Assembly: GCA_949289045.1 (NCBI GenBank)
Contig: CASEMN010000018.1
Coordinates: 1 to 41,612 of the forward strand
Length of the DNA: 41,612 bases
Direction of reading: 5' to 3'
DNA from: an uncultured Oscillospiraceae bacterium
Lineage (GTDB): Bacteria > Bacillota > Clostridia > Oscillospirales > Acutalibacteraceae
Below are positions 16,217 to 24,825 of this stretch, one piece after another. A program made the translations under genes and the position numbers. Each line of letters begins with the position of its first letter. Within the stretch, counting starts at the first letter, position 1. The notes beneath the pieces were generated by a model. It was not told where the DNA came from. It did not search any database and saw only the letters and a program-made list of their open reading frames with translations.

Positions 16217-16870
16217 ATGGATAGTTCAAAAAATAAGACTGCTTCCCCGTTTAAATCGACTACGGCGGACAGAAGACGCCGTGTATTTGAAGCGGCTATA
16301 AATGAATTTGCCGCCAAAGGCTTCAATGCGGCGAATATAAATACAATAGCTAAATCTGCGGGGATAAGCATAGGCTCAATGTACAGTTATTTTGAGTCTA
16401 AAGAAGATCTGTTTTTAGCGGTTATGGATCATTGTCTTGAGATGATGTATAAACTGCTTTCGGGGGTGGATACCACAAAAGGCGTCGTAAACGCATTTGA
16501 AGAAATGCTTCGTCTTGCAAGGGAATCTGCTATCGAAAATCCGCAAATGCATCAGATCTATCTGGACTGTTCGTCACAGAGCCTGCGAAATCTTTCCGAA
16601 AGAATATCGGATAATGCGGAGGCGGTAACGGTAAGGCTCTACCGTGAAATTCTCAGTTATGACAAAGCCATAGGCAGAGTTCGAAAAGACCTTGATGTTA
16701 ACGCAACGGCTTTTATGCTCGACAATCTTGTGATGATGTATCAGTTTTCTTTTGCTTCGGGATACTATGCTGAGCGCAAAAAGCTGTTTATCGGCAGCAG
16801 GGAACTTGGCGACAGCGATGAGCTAATAGAGTCGATGACTGATTTTGTACGCAGAGCCGTAGAGCCGTAA
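16217..16870 (+). CDS. TetR-family transcriptional regulator
   Basis: A 217-residue TetR-type repressor. The N-terminal helix-turn-helix (about 20-66) reads RRRVFEAAINEFAAKGF, then INTIAKSAGISIGSMYSYF, then the ESKEDLF turn. The remaining helical domain should bind a small ligand. It lies 26 bases after the second SCP2 gene and before the terminator, so it is probably the last gene of the operon and autoregulates the promoter at 11208. Many TetR proteins of this shape sense fatty acyl or other amphipathic ligands; that the ligand here is a lipid is inference. Confidence 0.9.
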   Translation: MDSSKNKTASPFKSTTADRRRRVFEAAINEFAAKGFNAANINTIAKSAGISIGSMYSYFESKEDLFLAVMDHCLEMMYKLLSGVDTTKGVVNAFEEMLRLARESAIENPQMHQIYLDCSSQSLRNLSERISDNAEAVTVRLYREILSYDKAIGRVRKDLDVNATAFMLDNLVMMYQFSFASGYYAERKKLFIGSRELGDSDELIESMTDFVRRAVEP

Positions 16871-16903
16871 TAACCGCAAATGTAAAAACGATAACACGAA
16901 TAA

Positions 16904-16940
16904 ACCCCTGTGAGTTTAATCTCACAGGGGTGCTGTTTTT
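16904..16940. terminator. Terminator of the SCP2/transketolase operon
   Basis: ACCCCTGTGAG (16904-16914) pairs perfectly with CTCACAGGGGT (16921-16931), followed by GCTGTTTTT. It lies between convergent genes and may also serve the AraC gene on the other strand. Confidence 0.85.
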
Positions 16941-16944
16941 ATGC

Positions 16945-17751
16945 TTATACAATTATTGAGGGAGTTTTTCTGTAGGCTGACGGCGAAAGACCGAAAGCTT
17001 TTTTAAAGGCGATGCAGAAATGAAACTGGCTTGAGTACCCCAGCATGTCGGAAATTTCACCAACTGAGAGAGACGGGTTTTTAAGCAGTTCCTTTGCTTT
17101 CCCGAGACGCACCTTTTGTATATATGCGTTGGGAGAAGAACCCGTTTCCTCTGAAAAAATCTTTCTGAACATCCTTTCGGAAATATGCAGCATTTTGGAT
17201 AGTTCGGCGACTCCTACGTTATCGTAGTGTGTTTTAATGTATTCAATAGCTTCGCAAATCTCTCTGTGGTAAGGGGTAACGGGAGTTTCGCTTCTGCAAT
17301 ATTTGCCGGCAAGTTCCAGATAATAAAGAGCAAAAACGCTGCTGCAAAACGAAGCAAACAGCTTTTCATCCCATTCTTTTTCATCAAAAAGCTTCGACAG
17401 CAGCTCGTTTTCATCGGAGGAAAACGCAACGGAATAAACGGTTTTCTTTTCAAAAACAGGCGGCGTTGAAGCTGAATTAAAACGCATTACCCAGTATGAG
17501 GCGTCTGATAAAATATCGGAAAAGTCTTTGCTGTCGGTGAGAACAATATCTCCTGCGGAAACAGAAATCTCAGTTGATTTTAAAATAATAACAGCTTTTC
17601 CGTCAATTATTCTGATAAAAGTATAGTCGGATTTAATGGGCTGAGCCGTACTGTTTTCTTTAGCGGCGTAAAAGGTGTCGCTGTTAAATATTTCAACAAG
17701 TTTGGGATAAAATTGTGAACCGCTTTCAGGAGGATTCAAGTACTTTTTCAA
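16945..17751 (-). CDS. AraC-family transcriptional regulator
   Basis: A 268-residue regulator with an N-terminal cupin-like sensing domain (about 1-150) and two AraC helix-turn-helix units at the C-terminus (about 165-262), including VGVAELSKMLHISERMFRKI and the second-helix signature VGEISDMLGYSSQFHFCIAF. Such proteins usually control carbohydrate use. It is divergent from the GH5 gene, whose -10 lacks a good -35, so it probably activates that gene. The start is a TTG at 17751 with GAGGTGA five bases upstream; no better start is seen. Confidence 0.9.
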   Translation of the reverse strand: MKKYLNPPESGSQFYPKLVEIFNSDTFYAAKENSTAQPIKSDYTFIRIIDGKAVIILKSTEISVSAGDIVLTDSKDFSDILSDASYWVMRFNSASTPPVFEKKTVYSVAFSSDENELLSKLFDEKEWDEKLFASFCSSVFALYYLELAGKYCRSETPVTPYHREICEAIEYIKTHYDNVGVAELSKMLHISERMFRKIFSEETGSSPNAYIQKVRLGKAKELLKNPSLSVGEISDMLGYSSQFHFCIAFKKAFGLSPSAYRKTPSIIV

Positions 17752-17771
17752 ATCATCACCTCATCTAAATT

Positions 17772-17800
17772 ATTATATCAGCACCATTTATAAAAATCAA
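17772..17800 (-). promoter_or_regulatory. Promoter for the AraC gene
   Basis: On the minus strand TTGATT (17800-17795), a 17-base spacer and TATAAT (17777-17772). Confidence 0.6.
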
Positions 17801-17865
17801 ATCAATCAGTCCGCAATGTGTATAAACTATGCCGAAAAAAGTATGTTGTTTATTATTTTGCTGAG

Positions 17866-17871
17866 TATAAT
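17866..17871 (+). promoter_or_regulatory. -10 element of the GH5 gene
   Basis: Perfect TATAAT without a matching -35 at the right distance, which fits a promoter that needs an activator such as the divergent AraC protein. AGTATG (17840-17845) and CATACT (17877-17882) flank it as a loose inverted repeat. Confidence 0.5.
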
Positions 17872-17905
17872 ATAAGCATACTAAATTTAAAGGAGAAACG
17901 GTTTT

Positions 17906-19450
17906 ATGGACAGGATTTATACTGAGGGGTTAAAATTCAGAGATGAAAAGGGCAGGGAATGCATTTTTAACGGCATAAATCTTGTAAATAAAGGAAAACC
18001 GACTTTATCGGGTGACAGAAAATATAAATTTAAGTGGGATGAGGAAACTATACGGGAAATTAAAGAACTCGGTTTTAACTTAATCCGCCTTGGAGTTATC
18101 TGGGATGCGGTGGAGCCAAAGCCCGGTATATATAACGAGGAATACCTTGATGAAATCGAAAAAATAGTGAAGTACTGTGAAAAGTATAATGTTTATTTTT
18201 TCATAGATATACATCAGGATCTTTACGGAGCTAAAAGCGGCGTAGGCGATGGCGCTCCGGGATGGGCCTGTCTTACGGGAGGAGAACGCTTTAAAAAAGC
18301 GGTATTTATTTGGGCGGAAGGATATTTTTACGGCAGAGCGGTGCAGAAATCCTTTGATGCTTTCTGGGCAAATGAAAGAGTAAACGGAAGAGGGCTTCAG
18401 GACTATTACTGCGATATGTTAAAACATGTTGCCCAAAGGTTTTCGAAAAGTCCCGCTTATTTCGGTTTTGACCTTATGAATGAGCCCTACCCTGGTACTC
18501 CGGGAGGTAAAGTTTTTACAACTCTTATTGAAACTGTTGTGAAGATGGCAGAGGAGAGAGCCGGTAAAATAGGAAAGAAATTTGAGCTTAGTTCATGTTT
18601 TGAAGGCAGGGAAGAGAAAAAAGGCTTTCTTAAACTTATAGGGAAAACCGCCGCACGACTTGCGAGTCCTTCGAAGCTTTCGGCTCTGAAAGAGATAATG
18701 GCACAAAAAGAGCTGTTTCATAAAGCAGTGCTTTCCGGCTATGATATAGTAAAACACTTTGATGTAAACTTCTATTCTCCCTTTATAAATAAAGGAGCGG
18801 CGGCTATAAGAGAGGTTACGGATAAAGGTATAATCCTTATGGAAAACTGTTACTATTCGAATCTTGGAATTCCTTATAGTGCCCCGGCGGTGGAGGTAAA
18901 CGGTGTGCGTGAAAGTCAGCTTGCCTTTGCCCCCCACGGATACGATTTGTTTGTGGATTCTCCTCTTTATAAATACGCAAGCAATGAAAGGGTGGATTCA
19001 ATTTTTGAAGAACATCAGAGAAGCCAGCAGCGTCTCGGTGTTCCGGTAATCGTAGGAGAATGGGGAGGTTTTACGGGCGGAAACAGGTGGATCGGTCATA
19101 TAGACCATCTTATTGAATTTTTCAACAGCAATAACTGGAGCAGTGTATACTGGGCATATGACAAGAAGATTTTGAAATCTCCGGTAATTGATTCTCTTTC
19201 AAGGCCTTATCCCCAGCGCATAAACGGCGATCTGATTTCATTTTCATACGATAAGGACGACAAGCTTTTCACAATGAGTTTCGTACAAAACGAGGACAAT
19301 TCCGAAGAAACTATAATTTTTCTTCACAGTCGCCCTAAGGATATTGAAACCGATTGCCGCTATGAAGTGGAAAGTTATCCCTTTGCCAAAACAGGTATTC
19401 TTCGTCTTTACGGAAAAAAGGGCGGACATAAACTTAAAATAATATTTTAA
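17906..19450 (+). CDS. GH5 glycoside hydrolase, endoglycoceramidase-like
   Basis: A 514-residue GH5 hydrolase (retaining TIM barrel). The acid/base Glu193 sits in FDLMNEPYPG and the nucleophile Glu385 in VGEWGGFTGG. The early barrel segment IDIHQDLYG, the GAPGWA stretch and FAPHGYDLFVD resemble the endoglycoceramidase/glucosylceramidase branch, which cleaves sugars from ceramide-type lipids. Characterised members are secreted, but no signal peptide is visible here, so the substrate would have to enter the cell or be made there. AAAGGAG precedes the ATG. The family is secure; the subfamily and lipid substrate are inference. Confidence 0.8.
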   Translation: MDRIYTEGLKFRDEKGRECIFNGINLVNKGKPTLSGDRKYKFKWDEETIREIKELGFNLIRLGVIWDAVEPKPGIYNEEYLDEIEKIVKYCEKYNVYFFIDIHQDLYGAKSGVGDGAPGWACLTGGERFKKAVFIWAEGYFYGRAVQKSFDAFWANERVNGRGLQDYYCDMLKHVAQRFSKSPAYFGFDLMNEPYPGTPGGKVFTTLIETVVKMAEERAGKIGKKFELSSCFEGREEKKGFLKLIGKTAARLASPSKLSALKEIMAQKELFHKAVLSGYDIVKHFDVNFYSPFINKGAAAIREVTDKGIILMENCYYSNLGIPYSAPAVEVNGVRESQLAFAPHGYDLFVDSPLYKYASNERVDSIFEEHQRSQQRLGVPVIVGEWGGFTGGNRWIGHIDHLIEFFNSNNWSSVYWAYDKKILKSPVIDSLSRPYPQRINGDLISFSYDKDDKLFTMSFVQNEDNSEETIIFLHSRPKDIETDCRYEVESYPFAKTGILRLYGKKGGHKLKIIF

Positions 19451-19462
19451 ATATAGGATTAT

Positions 19463-19504
19463 AACAGCTCCTGAGTTCTCTTATAAATCAGGGGCTGTTT
19501 TCTT
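19463..19504 (+). terminator. Terminator of the GH5 gene
   Basis: AACAGCTCCTGA (19463-19474) pairs, with one G-U, with TCAGGGGCTGTT (19488-19499), followed by a T-rich run. Confidence 0.75.
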
Positions 19505-19615
19505 TACAATAAATTAACAATGTGTAAATAATTGTAACAATCTTTTGAATTGACTTAAAAGTGCGGATGTAATATTATATTAAAGATAAGTACAAAGTAG
19601 ATTTTGGGGGTAACA

Positions 19616-21064
19616 ATGAAAGCGAAAGAAAAAATCCAGCAGGCTGCGGTTGGCGTTTTAGTCGACAGAATACTTAAATATATCGACAAGGACCCTGAGA
19701 AGAACTTTCTTAAAATAGTTGATACTGTTACCACTCTCGGCGGACGTGTGTTCCCAGAGAAATATGTTGAAGCTATAAGAAAGGGTGCAAGGGATCCCGA
19801 AAATGTCTGGCGGCAGTTTGGACTTAACATAATTAAGGATACAGATCATGATACGCTTAAAAAAGTGGGCATAGCTCTCGGTTTGGGAGCGGGCTTTACC
19901 GGTACAAAAGCGGTAAGAGAAAACAGAGAGAAATACGGCTGCAATATACCGTGGATAATTCTCTTTGACCCCACAAGCGCATGCAACTTAAAATGTAAGG
20001 GCTGCTGGTCGGCGGAGTACGGCCACAAGCAGAGCCTCACAAACGAAGAGATGGCAAGCATTGTTTCTCAGGGTAAAGCGATGGGAACCCATGTTTATAT
20101 GCTTACGGGAGGAGAACCTCTTATACGCAAAAACGATATAATCGAACTTTGCGAAAATAATCCCGACTGTGTATTCCTTGCCTATACAAACGCAACTCTT
20201 GTTGACCAGAAATTCTGTGAAGACATGAAGAGAGTTGGTAACCTTTCCCTTGCAATAAGTATTGAGGGAACTGAGGAAACTAACGATGCACGTCGTGGAG
20301 ACGGAGTTTACCAAAAGAGTATTGCCGCAATGGACCTTCTTAAAAAGAACGGATGCATTTTCGGCATGTCCGTATGCTATACAAGCGCAAATGTTGAAAC
20401 AGTAACCTCCGAAGAATTTATCGACCTTATGATTTCAAAGGGAGTAAAATTCGGATTTTACTTTAACTATATGCCTGTGGGAAGCGGCGCTGTACCGGAG
20501 CTTATTCCCACTCCCAAGCAGAGAGAGCATATGTACGCTTGGATGAAGCAGATGAGAGATCCACATAAAGGCAAGCCGATATTTGTCTTCGACTTCCAGG
20601 ACGATGCAGAGTATGTAGGTGGATGTATTGCCGGAGGAAGAAACTATTTCCATATTAACTCTGCCGGAGATATTGAACCCTGTGTATTTATACACTACTC
20701 AGACTCAAATATCAGAACCCATACCCTTATAGAGGCTCTTAAAAATCCTCTTTTCCAGGCATACTATAAAAATCAGCCCTTTAACGACAACCATTTAAGA
20801 CCCTGTCCCATGCTTGAAAATCCCGAGTATCTCAGAAAGATGGTTAAGGAAACAGGCGCAAAGTCAACCGACCTTGTATGTCCCGAAGATGTAGATGTGC
20901 TGTGTGCAAAATGTGAAAAGTTTGCAAAGGCATGGGCTCCCGAAGCGGAAAGAATCTGGGCTTCAAGACCTCATCCGAAGCCAAAGACACAGTATTACCG
21001 CGATACCCCTGAGGGAAAAGCTGAGGCGGCTGCAAAAGCTGCTGAGCAGGAGAAGCAAGACTGA
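19616..21064 (+). CDS. Radical SAM protein with partial SPASM-like C-terminal region
   Basis: A 482-residue radical SAM enzyme. The CxxxCxxC cluster motif is Cys123, Cys127, Cys130 (ACNLKCKGC) and the SAM-binding GGEP is at 165-168. A SPASM-type pattern, Cys-x13-Gly-x4-Cys (GGCIAGG to DIEPC), and a later CPEDVDVLCAKC cluster suggest auxiliary Fe-S centres. The first 110 residues are a helical extension not typical of peptide-maturing members, and the end is a charged Ala/Lys tail. No peptide precursor gene is adjacent. Its substrate is unknown. The start is ATG 19616; a TTG at 19604 is in frame but lacks a site. Confidence 0.82.
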   Translation: MKAKEKIQQAAVGVLVDRILKYIDKDPEKNFLKIVDTVTTLGGRVFPEKYVEAIRKGARDPENVWRQFGLNIIKDTDHDTLKKVGIALGLGAGFTGTKAVRENREKYGCNIPWIILFDPTSACNLKCKGCWSAEYGHKQSLTNEEMASIVSQGKAMGTHVYMLTGGEPLIRKNDIIELCENNPDCVFLAYTNATLVDQKFCEDMKRVGNLSLAISIEGTEETNDARRGDGVYQKSIAAMDLLKKNGCIFGMSVCYTSANVETVTSEEFIDLMISKGVKFGFYFNYMPVGSGAVPELIPTPKQREHMYAWMKQMRDPHKGKPIFVFDFQDDAEYVGGCIAGGRNYFHINSAGDIEPCVFIHYSDSNIRTHTLIEALKNPLFQAYYKNQPFNDNHLRPCPMLENPEYLRKMVKETGAKSTDLVCPEDVDVLCAKCEKFAKAWAPEAERIWASRPHPKPKTQYYRDTPEGKAEAAAKAAEQEKQD

Positions 21065-21107
21065 TTTTAAATTTACTGCGGCGTAAAAACCAAAAGAGGT
21101 GATCAGC

Positions 21108-22247
21108 TTGAATAATAATCAAAACGGATACAATAACTCCGGAAACAATAGGAACGGATACGGTTATAATAATCCTGGAAATAATCAGGGCGGTTATGGC
21201 TATGGATACAATTACAATAACACCAATTACGGTACCAATCAGCCCCAGTATGGTTATGGTGGCGGTTACCGTCCGAGCCCCGGTTATGTGAAAGTTGAAA
21301 CTCCTAAGATGAAGCGTGAAAGAGCCGGAATTAAAACCATAAGCATATGGTCCGGAATAGGCGTGCTTCTTGCCTTTGTTGTAAGCTTCTGTCTTAGTTT
21401 TGCCGCCTATATTCCCGGCTTAAAAGATGCTTACAACTCCAGTGAGCTTTTTGAAAATGGCTACGGAATATTGACGTCTCTTCTGTTTATCGGAGTACCT
21501 TTTCTTATAAGTTATTATGCTCTTAAGCGCAGAACTCCCTTTACGCTGCCTTATTGCAGACCACATAACAAGCGTTCTTTTGCCCTGCTGATTGTTATAG
21601 GCGTTGCCGGTTCATTTTTGGCAAATTATGTTGTGGCAATTTTAGCGTCTATTCTCAGCGCCGGCGGCTTGGAGATGGTTTCTCCTGAATACACAACTCC
21701 GCAGACAATTGCCGGAAGAATACTTTATGTAATATATATTTCTGTAGTTCCGGCGATTACCGAGGAATTTGCTTTCAGAGGAGTAATAATGCAGCCTCTG
21801 AGAAAATACGGCGATAAATTCGCAATAGTTATGTCAGCCCTTGTCTTTGGCCTTATGCACGGCAATGCCGTACAGGCAATATTTGCCTTTATCGTAGGTC
21901 TTATTATCGGTTATGCTGTTGTTGTAACCGGTTCTATGTGGACGGGAATCGCTATTCACTTTTTCAATAACTTTGTGTCTGCGGCAATGGATCTTTTAAG
22001 TGATAAAATCGGCACGGAAAGCTATAATCTTATATATGTGCTTTATTCCATTTTACTTGTGATAATGGGACTTATAAGTCTTATTATGTATTTCCGCACA
22101 AAGGACAGAGTAAGAATTCCTGTTGCGGGAACTGAGCTTAGCGAACGCAAAAAGTGCAGCGCTTTTATCTGCACACCGCCTTTACTTGTAGCTATGTTCC
22201 TTATGGTTTTATCAACTCTCAAGTCTTTTGAATTTAACTGGGGTTAA
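21108..22247 (+). CDS. CPBP-family intramembrane metalloprotease with Asn/Gly/Tyr-rich N-terminus
   Basis: A 379-residue protein. Its first 57 or so residues are a low-complexity Asn/Gly/Tyr tail; the rest has about eight membrane segments. The CPBP (Abi, Rce1-like) motifs are intact: EExxxR at Glu219-Glu220-Arg224, His251 in GLMHGN and HxxxN at His284-Asn288. It probably cleaves a membrane-embedded protein or peptide. The start is most likely TTG 21108, six bases after AGAGGTG; a GTG at 21099 falls inside that site. It follows the radical SAM gene by 43 bases and may be co-transcribed. The substrate is unknown. Confidence 0.85.
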   Translation: MNNNQNGYNNSGNNRNGYGYNNPGNNQGGYGYGYNYNNTNYGTNQPQYGYGGGYRPSPGYVKVETPKMKRERAGIKTISIWSGIGVLLAFVVSFCLSFAAYIPGLKDAYNSSELFENGYGILTSLLFIGVPFLISYYALKRRTPFTLPYCRPHNKRSFALLIVIGVAGSFLANYVVAILASILSAGGLEMVSPEYTTPQTIAGRILYVIYISVVPAITEEFAFRGVIMQPLRKYGDKFAIVMSALVFGLMHGNAVQAIFAFIVGLIIGYAVVVTGSMWTGIAIHFFNNFVSAAMDLLSDKIGTESYNLIYVLYSILLVIMGLISLIMYFRTKDRVRIPVAGTELSERKKCSAFICTPPLLVAMFLMVLSTLKSFEFNWG

Positions 22248-22248
22248 A

Positions 22249-22734
22249 ATGGAGCAGGACAAAATTTTTATGGAGGCGGCTTTAAATCTCGCCCGTCTTT
22301 CTGCCCATGAAGACGAAGTTCCCGTAGGCGCCGTAGTGGTGAGAAACGGAGAAATCGTCGGTGAAGGCCGAAACCGCAGGGAAAAGGATAAAACAGCCGT
22401 TGCCCATGCCGAAATAGAAGCAATAGAAAATGCCTGCCGTAATTTAGGCGGCTGGCGGCTTTGGGAGTGTGAGCTCTATGTCACTTTGGAGCCTTGTCCC
22501 ATGTGTGCGGGGGCTATAATTAATTCCCGTATAAGACGTGTAGTTTTCGGAGCCTATGACCCCAAAGCGGGCTCCTGTGGCTCTGTGATAAATCTTTTTG
22601 ACCTGCCATATAATCATAAACCTTCTGTTGAGGGAGGATTTATGCAGGAAGAATGTTCAAAGCTGCTTACTGATTTTTTTGCTCAGATGCGTCAAAGGCG
22701 CAAAGGCGAAACTAAGTGGCAGCCTAAAAAATAA
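22249..22734 (+). CDS. tadA: tRNA-specific adenosine deaminase
   Basis: TadA converts adenosine 34 to inosine in the tRNA-Arg(ACG) anticodon. The 161-residue product has the zinc-binding HAE (His53, Glu55) and PCPMC (Cys83, Cys86) motifs with normal spacing and length. The start is ATG 22249, one base after the CPBP stop, with a weak GGGG site in the end of that gene, suggesting translational coupling. Confidence 0.94.
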   Translation: MEQDKIFMEAALNLARLSAHEDEVPVGAVVVRNGEIVGEGRNRREKDKTAVAHAEIEAIENACRNLGGWRLWECELYVTLEPCPMCAGAIINSRIRRVVFGAYDPKAGSCGSVINLFDLPYNHKPSVEGGFMQEECSKLLTDFFAQMRQRRKGETKWQPKK

Positions 22735-22764
22735 GATAAAAAAGCCGAGAGGCATCAGAAAGAG

Positions 22765-23607
22765 ATGAGCAAAATGAGTGAAGAGACAAAATCATCATGT
22801 TCGGGGGATTGTTCAAGCTGTTCTGCAAACTGCGACAAGCGTGACTTTATGGCTCCTCCTAACCAGTATAGCCGTATAAAGCATGTAATCGGCGTTGTAA
22901 GCGGTAAGGGAGGCGTTGGAAAATCTCTTGTAACTTCAATGCTTGCCTGTGCAGTTCAGAATATGGGAAAACAGACTGCTGTCCTTGACGCTGACGTTAC
23001 AGGTCCCTCAGTACCTATGGCTTTCGGTATTCACGATAAGGCCGTAGGCAATGAAGAGTGCCTTATGCCCTGCGAGAGCAAGACAGGCATAAAGATAATG
23101 TCAATCAACCTTCTTCTTGAAAAGGATGACCAGCCCGTTGTCTGGAGAGGTCCCGTTATTTCCGGAGTTATAAAGCAGTTCTGGAGCGACGTTATGTGGG
23201 GCGAGGTTGACTATATGTTTGTGGATATGCCTCCCGGAACAGGTGACGTGCCTCTGACAGTGTTCCAGTCCCTTCCCGTTGACGGAATTGTAGTTGTAAC
23301 AACACCCCAGGATCTTGTTACAATGATTGTCAAAAAGGCATATAACATGGCTCAGATGATGAATGTTCCGGTTCTCGGAATTGTTGAAAATATGAGCGGT
23401 TTTGTCTGCCCCGACTGCGGCAAGGAGCACGCAATTTTTGGTGAGAGTAAGGTACAGCAGGTTGCGGACGCTTTAGGTGTTCCCGTACTTGCAAAGCTTC
23501 CCATTAATCCACAGAATGCTGCTCTTGTAGATAAGGGAGCCGTTGAGCTTGCCGACGCTCCTTCAATAAACGAGGCTGCAAAGAAAATTGTCGAAGTGCT
23601 TGGCTAA
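22765..23607 (+). CDS. Mrp/NBP35-type Fe-S cluster carrier ATPase
   Basis: A 280-residue P-loop ATPase of the Mrp/ApbC/NBP35 group, which carries and transfers 4Fe-4S clusters. The deviant Walker A is GKGGVGKS (about 49-56), with DADVTGPS and DMPPGTGD following. An N-terminal Cys cluster (Cys12, 16, 19, 23) resembles the ferredoxin-like extension of NBP35, and a CPDC pair in the C-terminal half matches the bridging cluster site. The radical SAM enzyme and NadA nearby both need clusters, but a functional link is inference. ATG 22774 is an alternative start. Confidence 0.9.
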   Translation: MSKMSEETKSSCSGDCSSCSANCDKRDFMAPPNQYSRIKHVIGVVSGKGGVGKSLVTSMLACAVQNMGKQTAVLDADVTGPSVPMAFGIHDKAVGNEECLMPCESKTGIKIMSINLLLEKDDQPVVWRGPVISGVIKQFWSDVMWGEVDYMFVDMPPGTGDVPLTVFQSLPVDGIVVVTTPQDLVTMIVKKAYNMAQMMNVPVLGIVENMSGFVCPDCGKEHAIFGESKVQQVADALGVPVLAKLPINPQNAALVDKGAVELADAPSINEAAKKIVEVLG

Positions 23608-23630
23608 TTAAAATAAATATTTATAAAAAT

Positions 23631-23660
23631 AACCCTTCCTGAAAAACAGGAAGGGTTTTA
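23631..23660. terminator. Bidirectional terminator
   Basis: AACCCTTCCTG (23631-23641) pairs perfectly with CAGGAAGGGTT (23647-23657) over an AAAAA loop. It lies between the convergent Mrp and M28-paralogue genes, with A-rich and T-rich flanks. Confidence 0.85.
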
Positions 23661-23671
23661 ACGTGTAGAAA

Positions 23672-24808
23672 TTAAATTTCCTCATATCCCCCGTATGTAA
23701 GCGTCGCTTTTCTGATAAATTCCATTGTAGCTTCAAGACGCTGTTTTTCGTCCGGCTTAAAATCGCTTTGCGAAAAAGTGGGAGAAGTGATTATTGCACT
23801 TTTGTTTTTAATGTTCGAGAAAAAATTGATGATTCCTGCTGCCGAAGGATCCTGAGATTTTTTCAGTCCCTCGGAAGAAGAGTTTATTATTTTCTGCCAT
23901 TTTTGCTCCGTAACGGGAGCTGTTATAACGGACAAAGCAAAAGGAGCGTCAATGTCCGCTGCGATTAAAACTGTTTCTCCCTCAAATGGAAATTTTTCAC
24001 GAAGAACCTTTGTTGCTGCAGCCATTCCCGGCTTTCCGCCTTCTCCTATAACGCAATAAACTTGCGTATCATCAAAACGTATTCCTTTCTCTGAAAGACC
24101 TCTTAAAACTCCGTCTAAGCAGAAGCAGGAGGCCGTGCCGAGCTTTTCTGTTTTTTCTCTCTTGCTCCACATAATAAGTGAAACGGTATAGAAAATTATG
24201 AACGCAGGGAGAAAAGAAACGACTGTAAGATAAAATTTTCCGAATTCGCTTATTGCTCCGATTATAACAGATGCAAGTGAAAGTATCGCTCCGAAAACGG
24301 AAACTCCGAGGCACAGTGTAAAAATTTTATCTGAAACAGAAGAATGTTTTTTCTCTTTCTGTCCTCCGGAAGAGGAGACTAATACAATCCTTTTCTTAGC
24401 TTCATTTTTACAGTCTCTTATGCCTACAACGGTATGAAGGTTTTCAGTAACGGTGAAAAGGCGCTTAAGCCCGTCAATCCGGTATACTACAGCTAAAGCC
24501 AAAAGAATAAAAACAGGGAACAGCAAAGCAAGAGCAGCTCCTATTTTCGGGGAAGTTATTGTTACGGACGGAACCAATGATAAAAAGGAAAATATCATAA
24601 ACAATACCATGGCTCCTGCTGAGGAAATGCTGCAAACTATATTTTTTTCATAGCAATTTACGCTGTCGCACCACTGGGAAAGCTCACGTGAAAAGTACTT
24701 ATAAATTTCCGGCCCGCAGTTTGTGCCGGAGCCGGAATTTTCAGCTTTATTTTCTGTGTGCTTTATCCCTTTGAGTACGAAATCTGTAATCTCAGGGGAT
24801 ACACTCAT
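23672..24808 (-). CDS. Membrane protein, apparently inactive paralogue of the adjacent M28 peptidase
   Basis: A 378-residue protein with the same layout as the gene upstream: N-terminal soluble stretch, two membrane segments, part of a peptidase-like domain, two more membrane segments, then the rest. The metal ligands of the active neighbour are missing: its HCD (151-153) aligns with SSGGQ, its DGANDN with ASCFCLDG, its SEEAG with GEGGKPG, and the final His of HTRTD is lost. It is therefore likely a pseudo-enzyme. It starts 17 bases after the M28 stop, with an ACGGAG site, in the same operon. It may regulate or dimerise with the active copy; that is inference. Confidence 0.7.
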   Translation of the reverse strand: MSVSPEITDFVLKGIKHTENKAENSGSGTNCGPEIYKYFSRELSQWCDSVNCYEKNIVCSISSAGAMVLFMIFSFLSLVPSVTITSPKIGAALALLFPVFILLALAVVYRIDGLKRLFTVTENLHTVVGIRDCKNEAKKRIVLVSSSGGQKEKKHSSVSDKIFTLCLGVSVFGAILSLASVIIGAISEFGKFYLTVVSFLPAFIIFYTVSLIMWSKREKTEKLGTASCFCLDGVLRGLSEKGIRFDDTQVYCVIGEGGKPGMAAATKVLREKFPFEGETVLIAADIDAPFALSVITAPVTEQKWQKIINSSSEGLKKSQDPSAAGIINFFSNIKNKSAIITSPTFSQSDFKPDEKQRLEATMEFIRKATLTYGGYEEI

Positions 24809-24825
24809 ATTTTTTCTCCGTTAAA

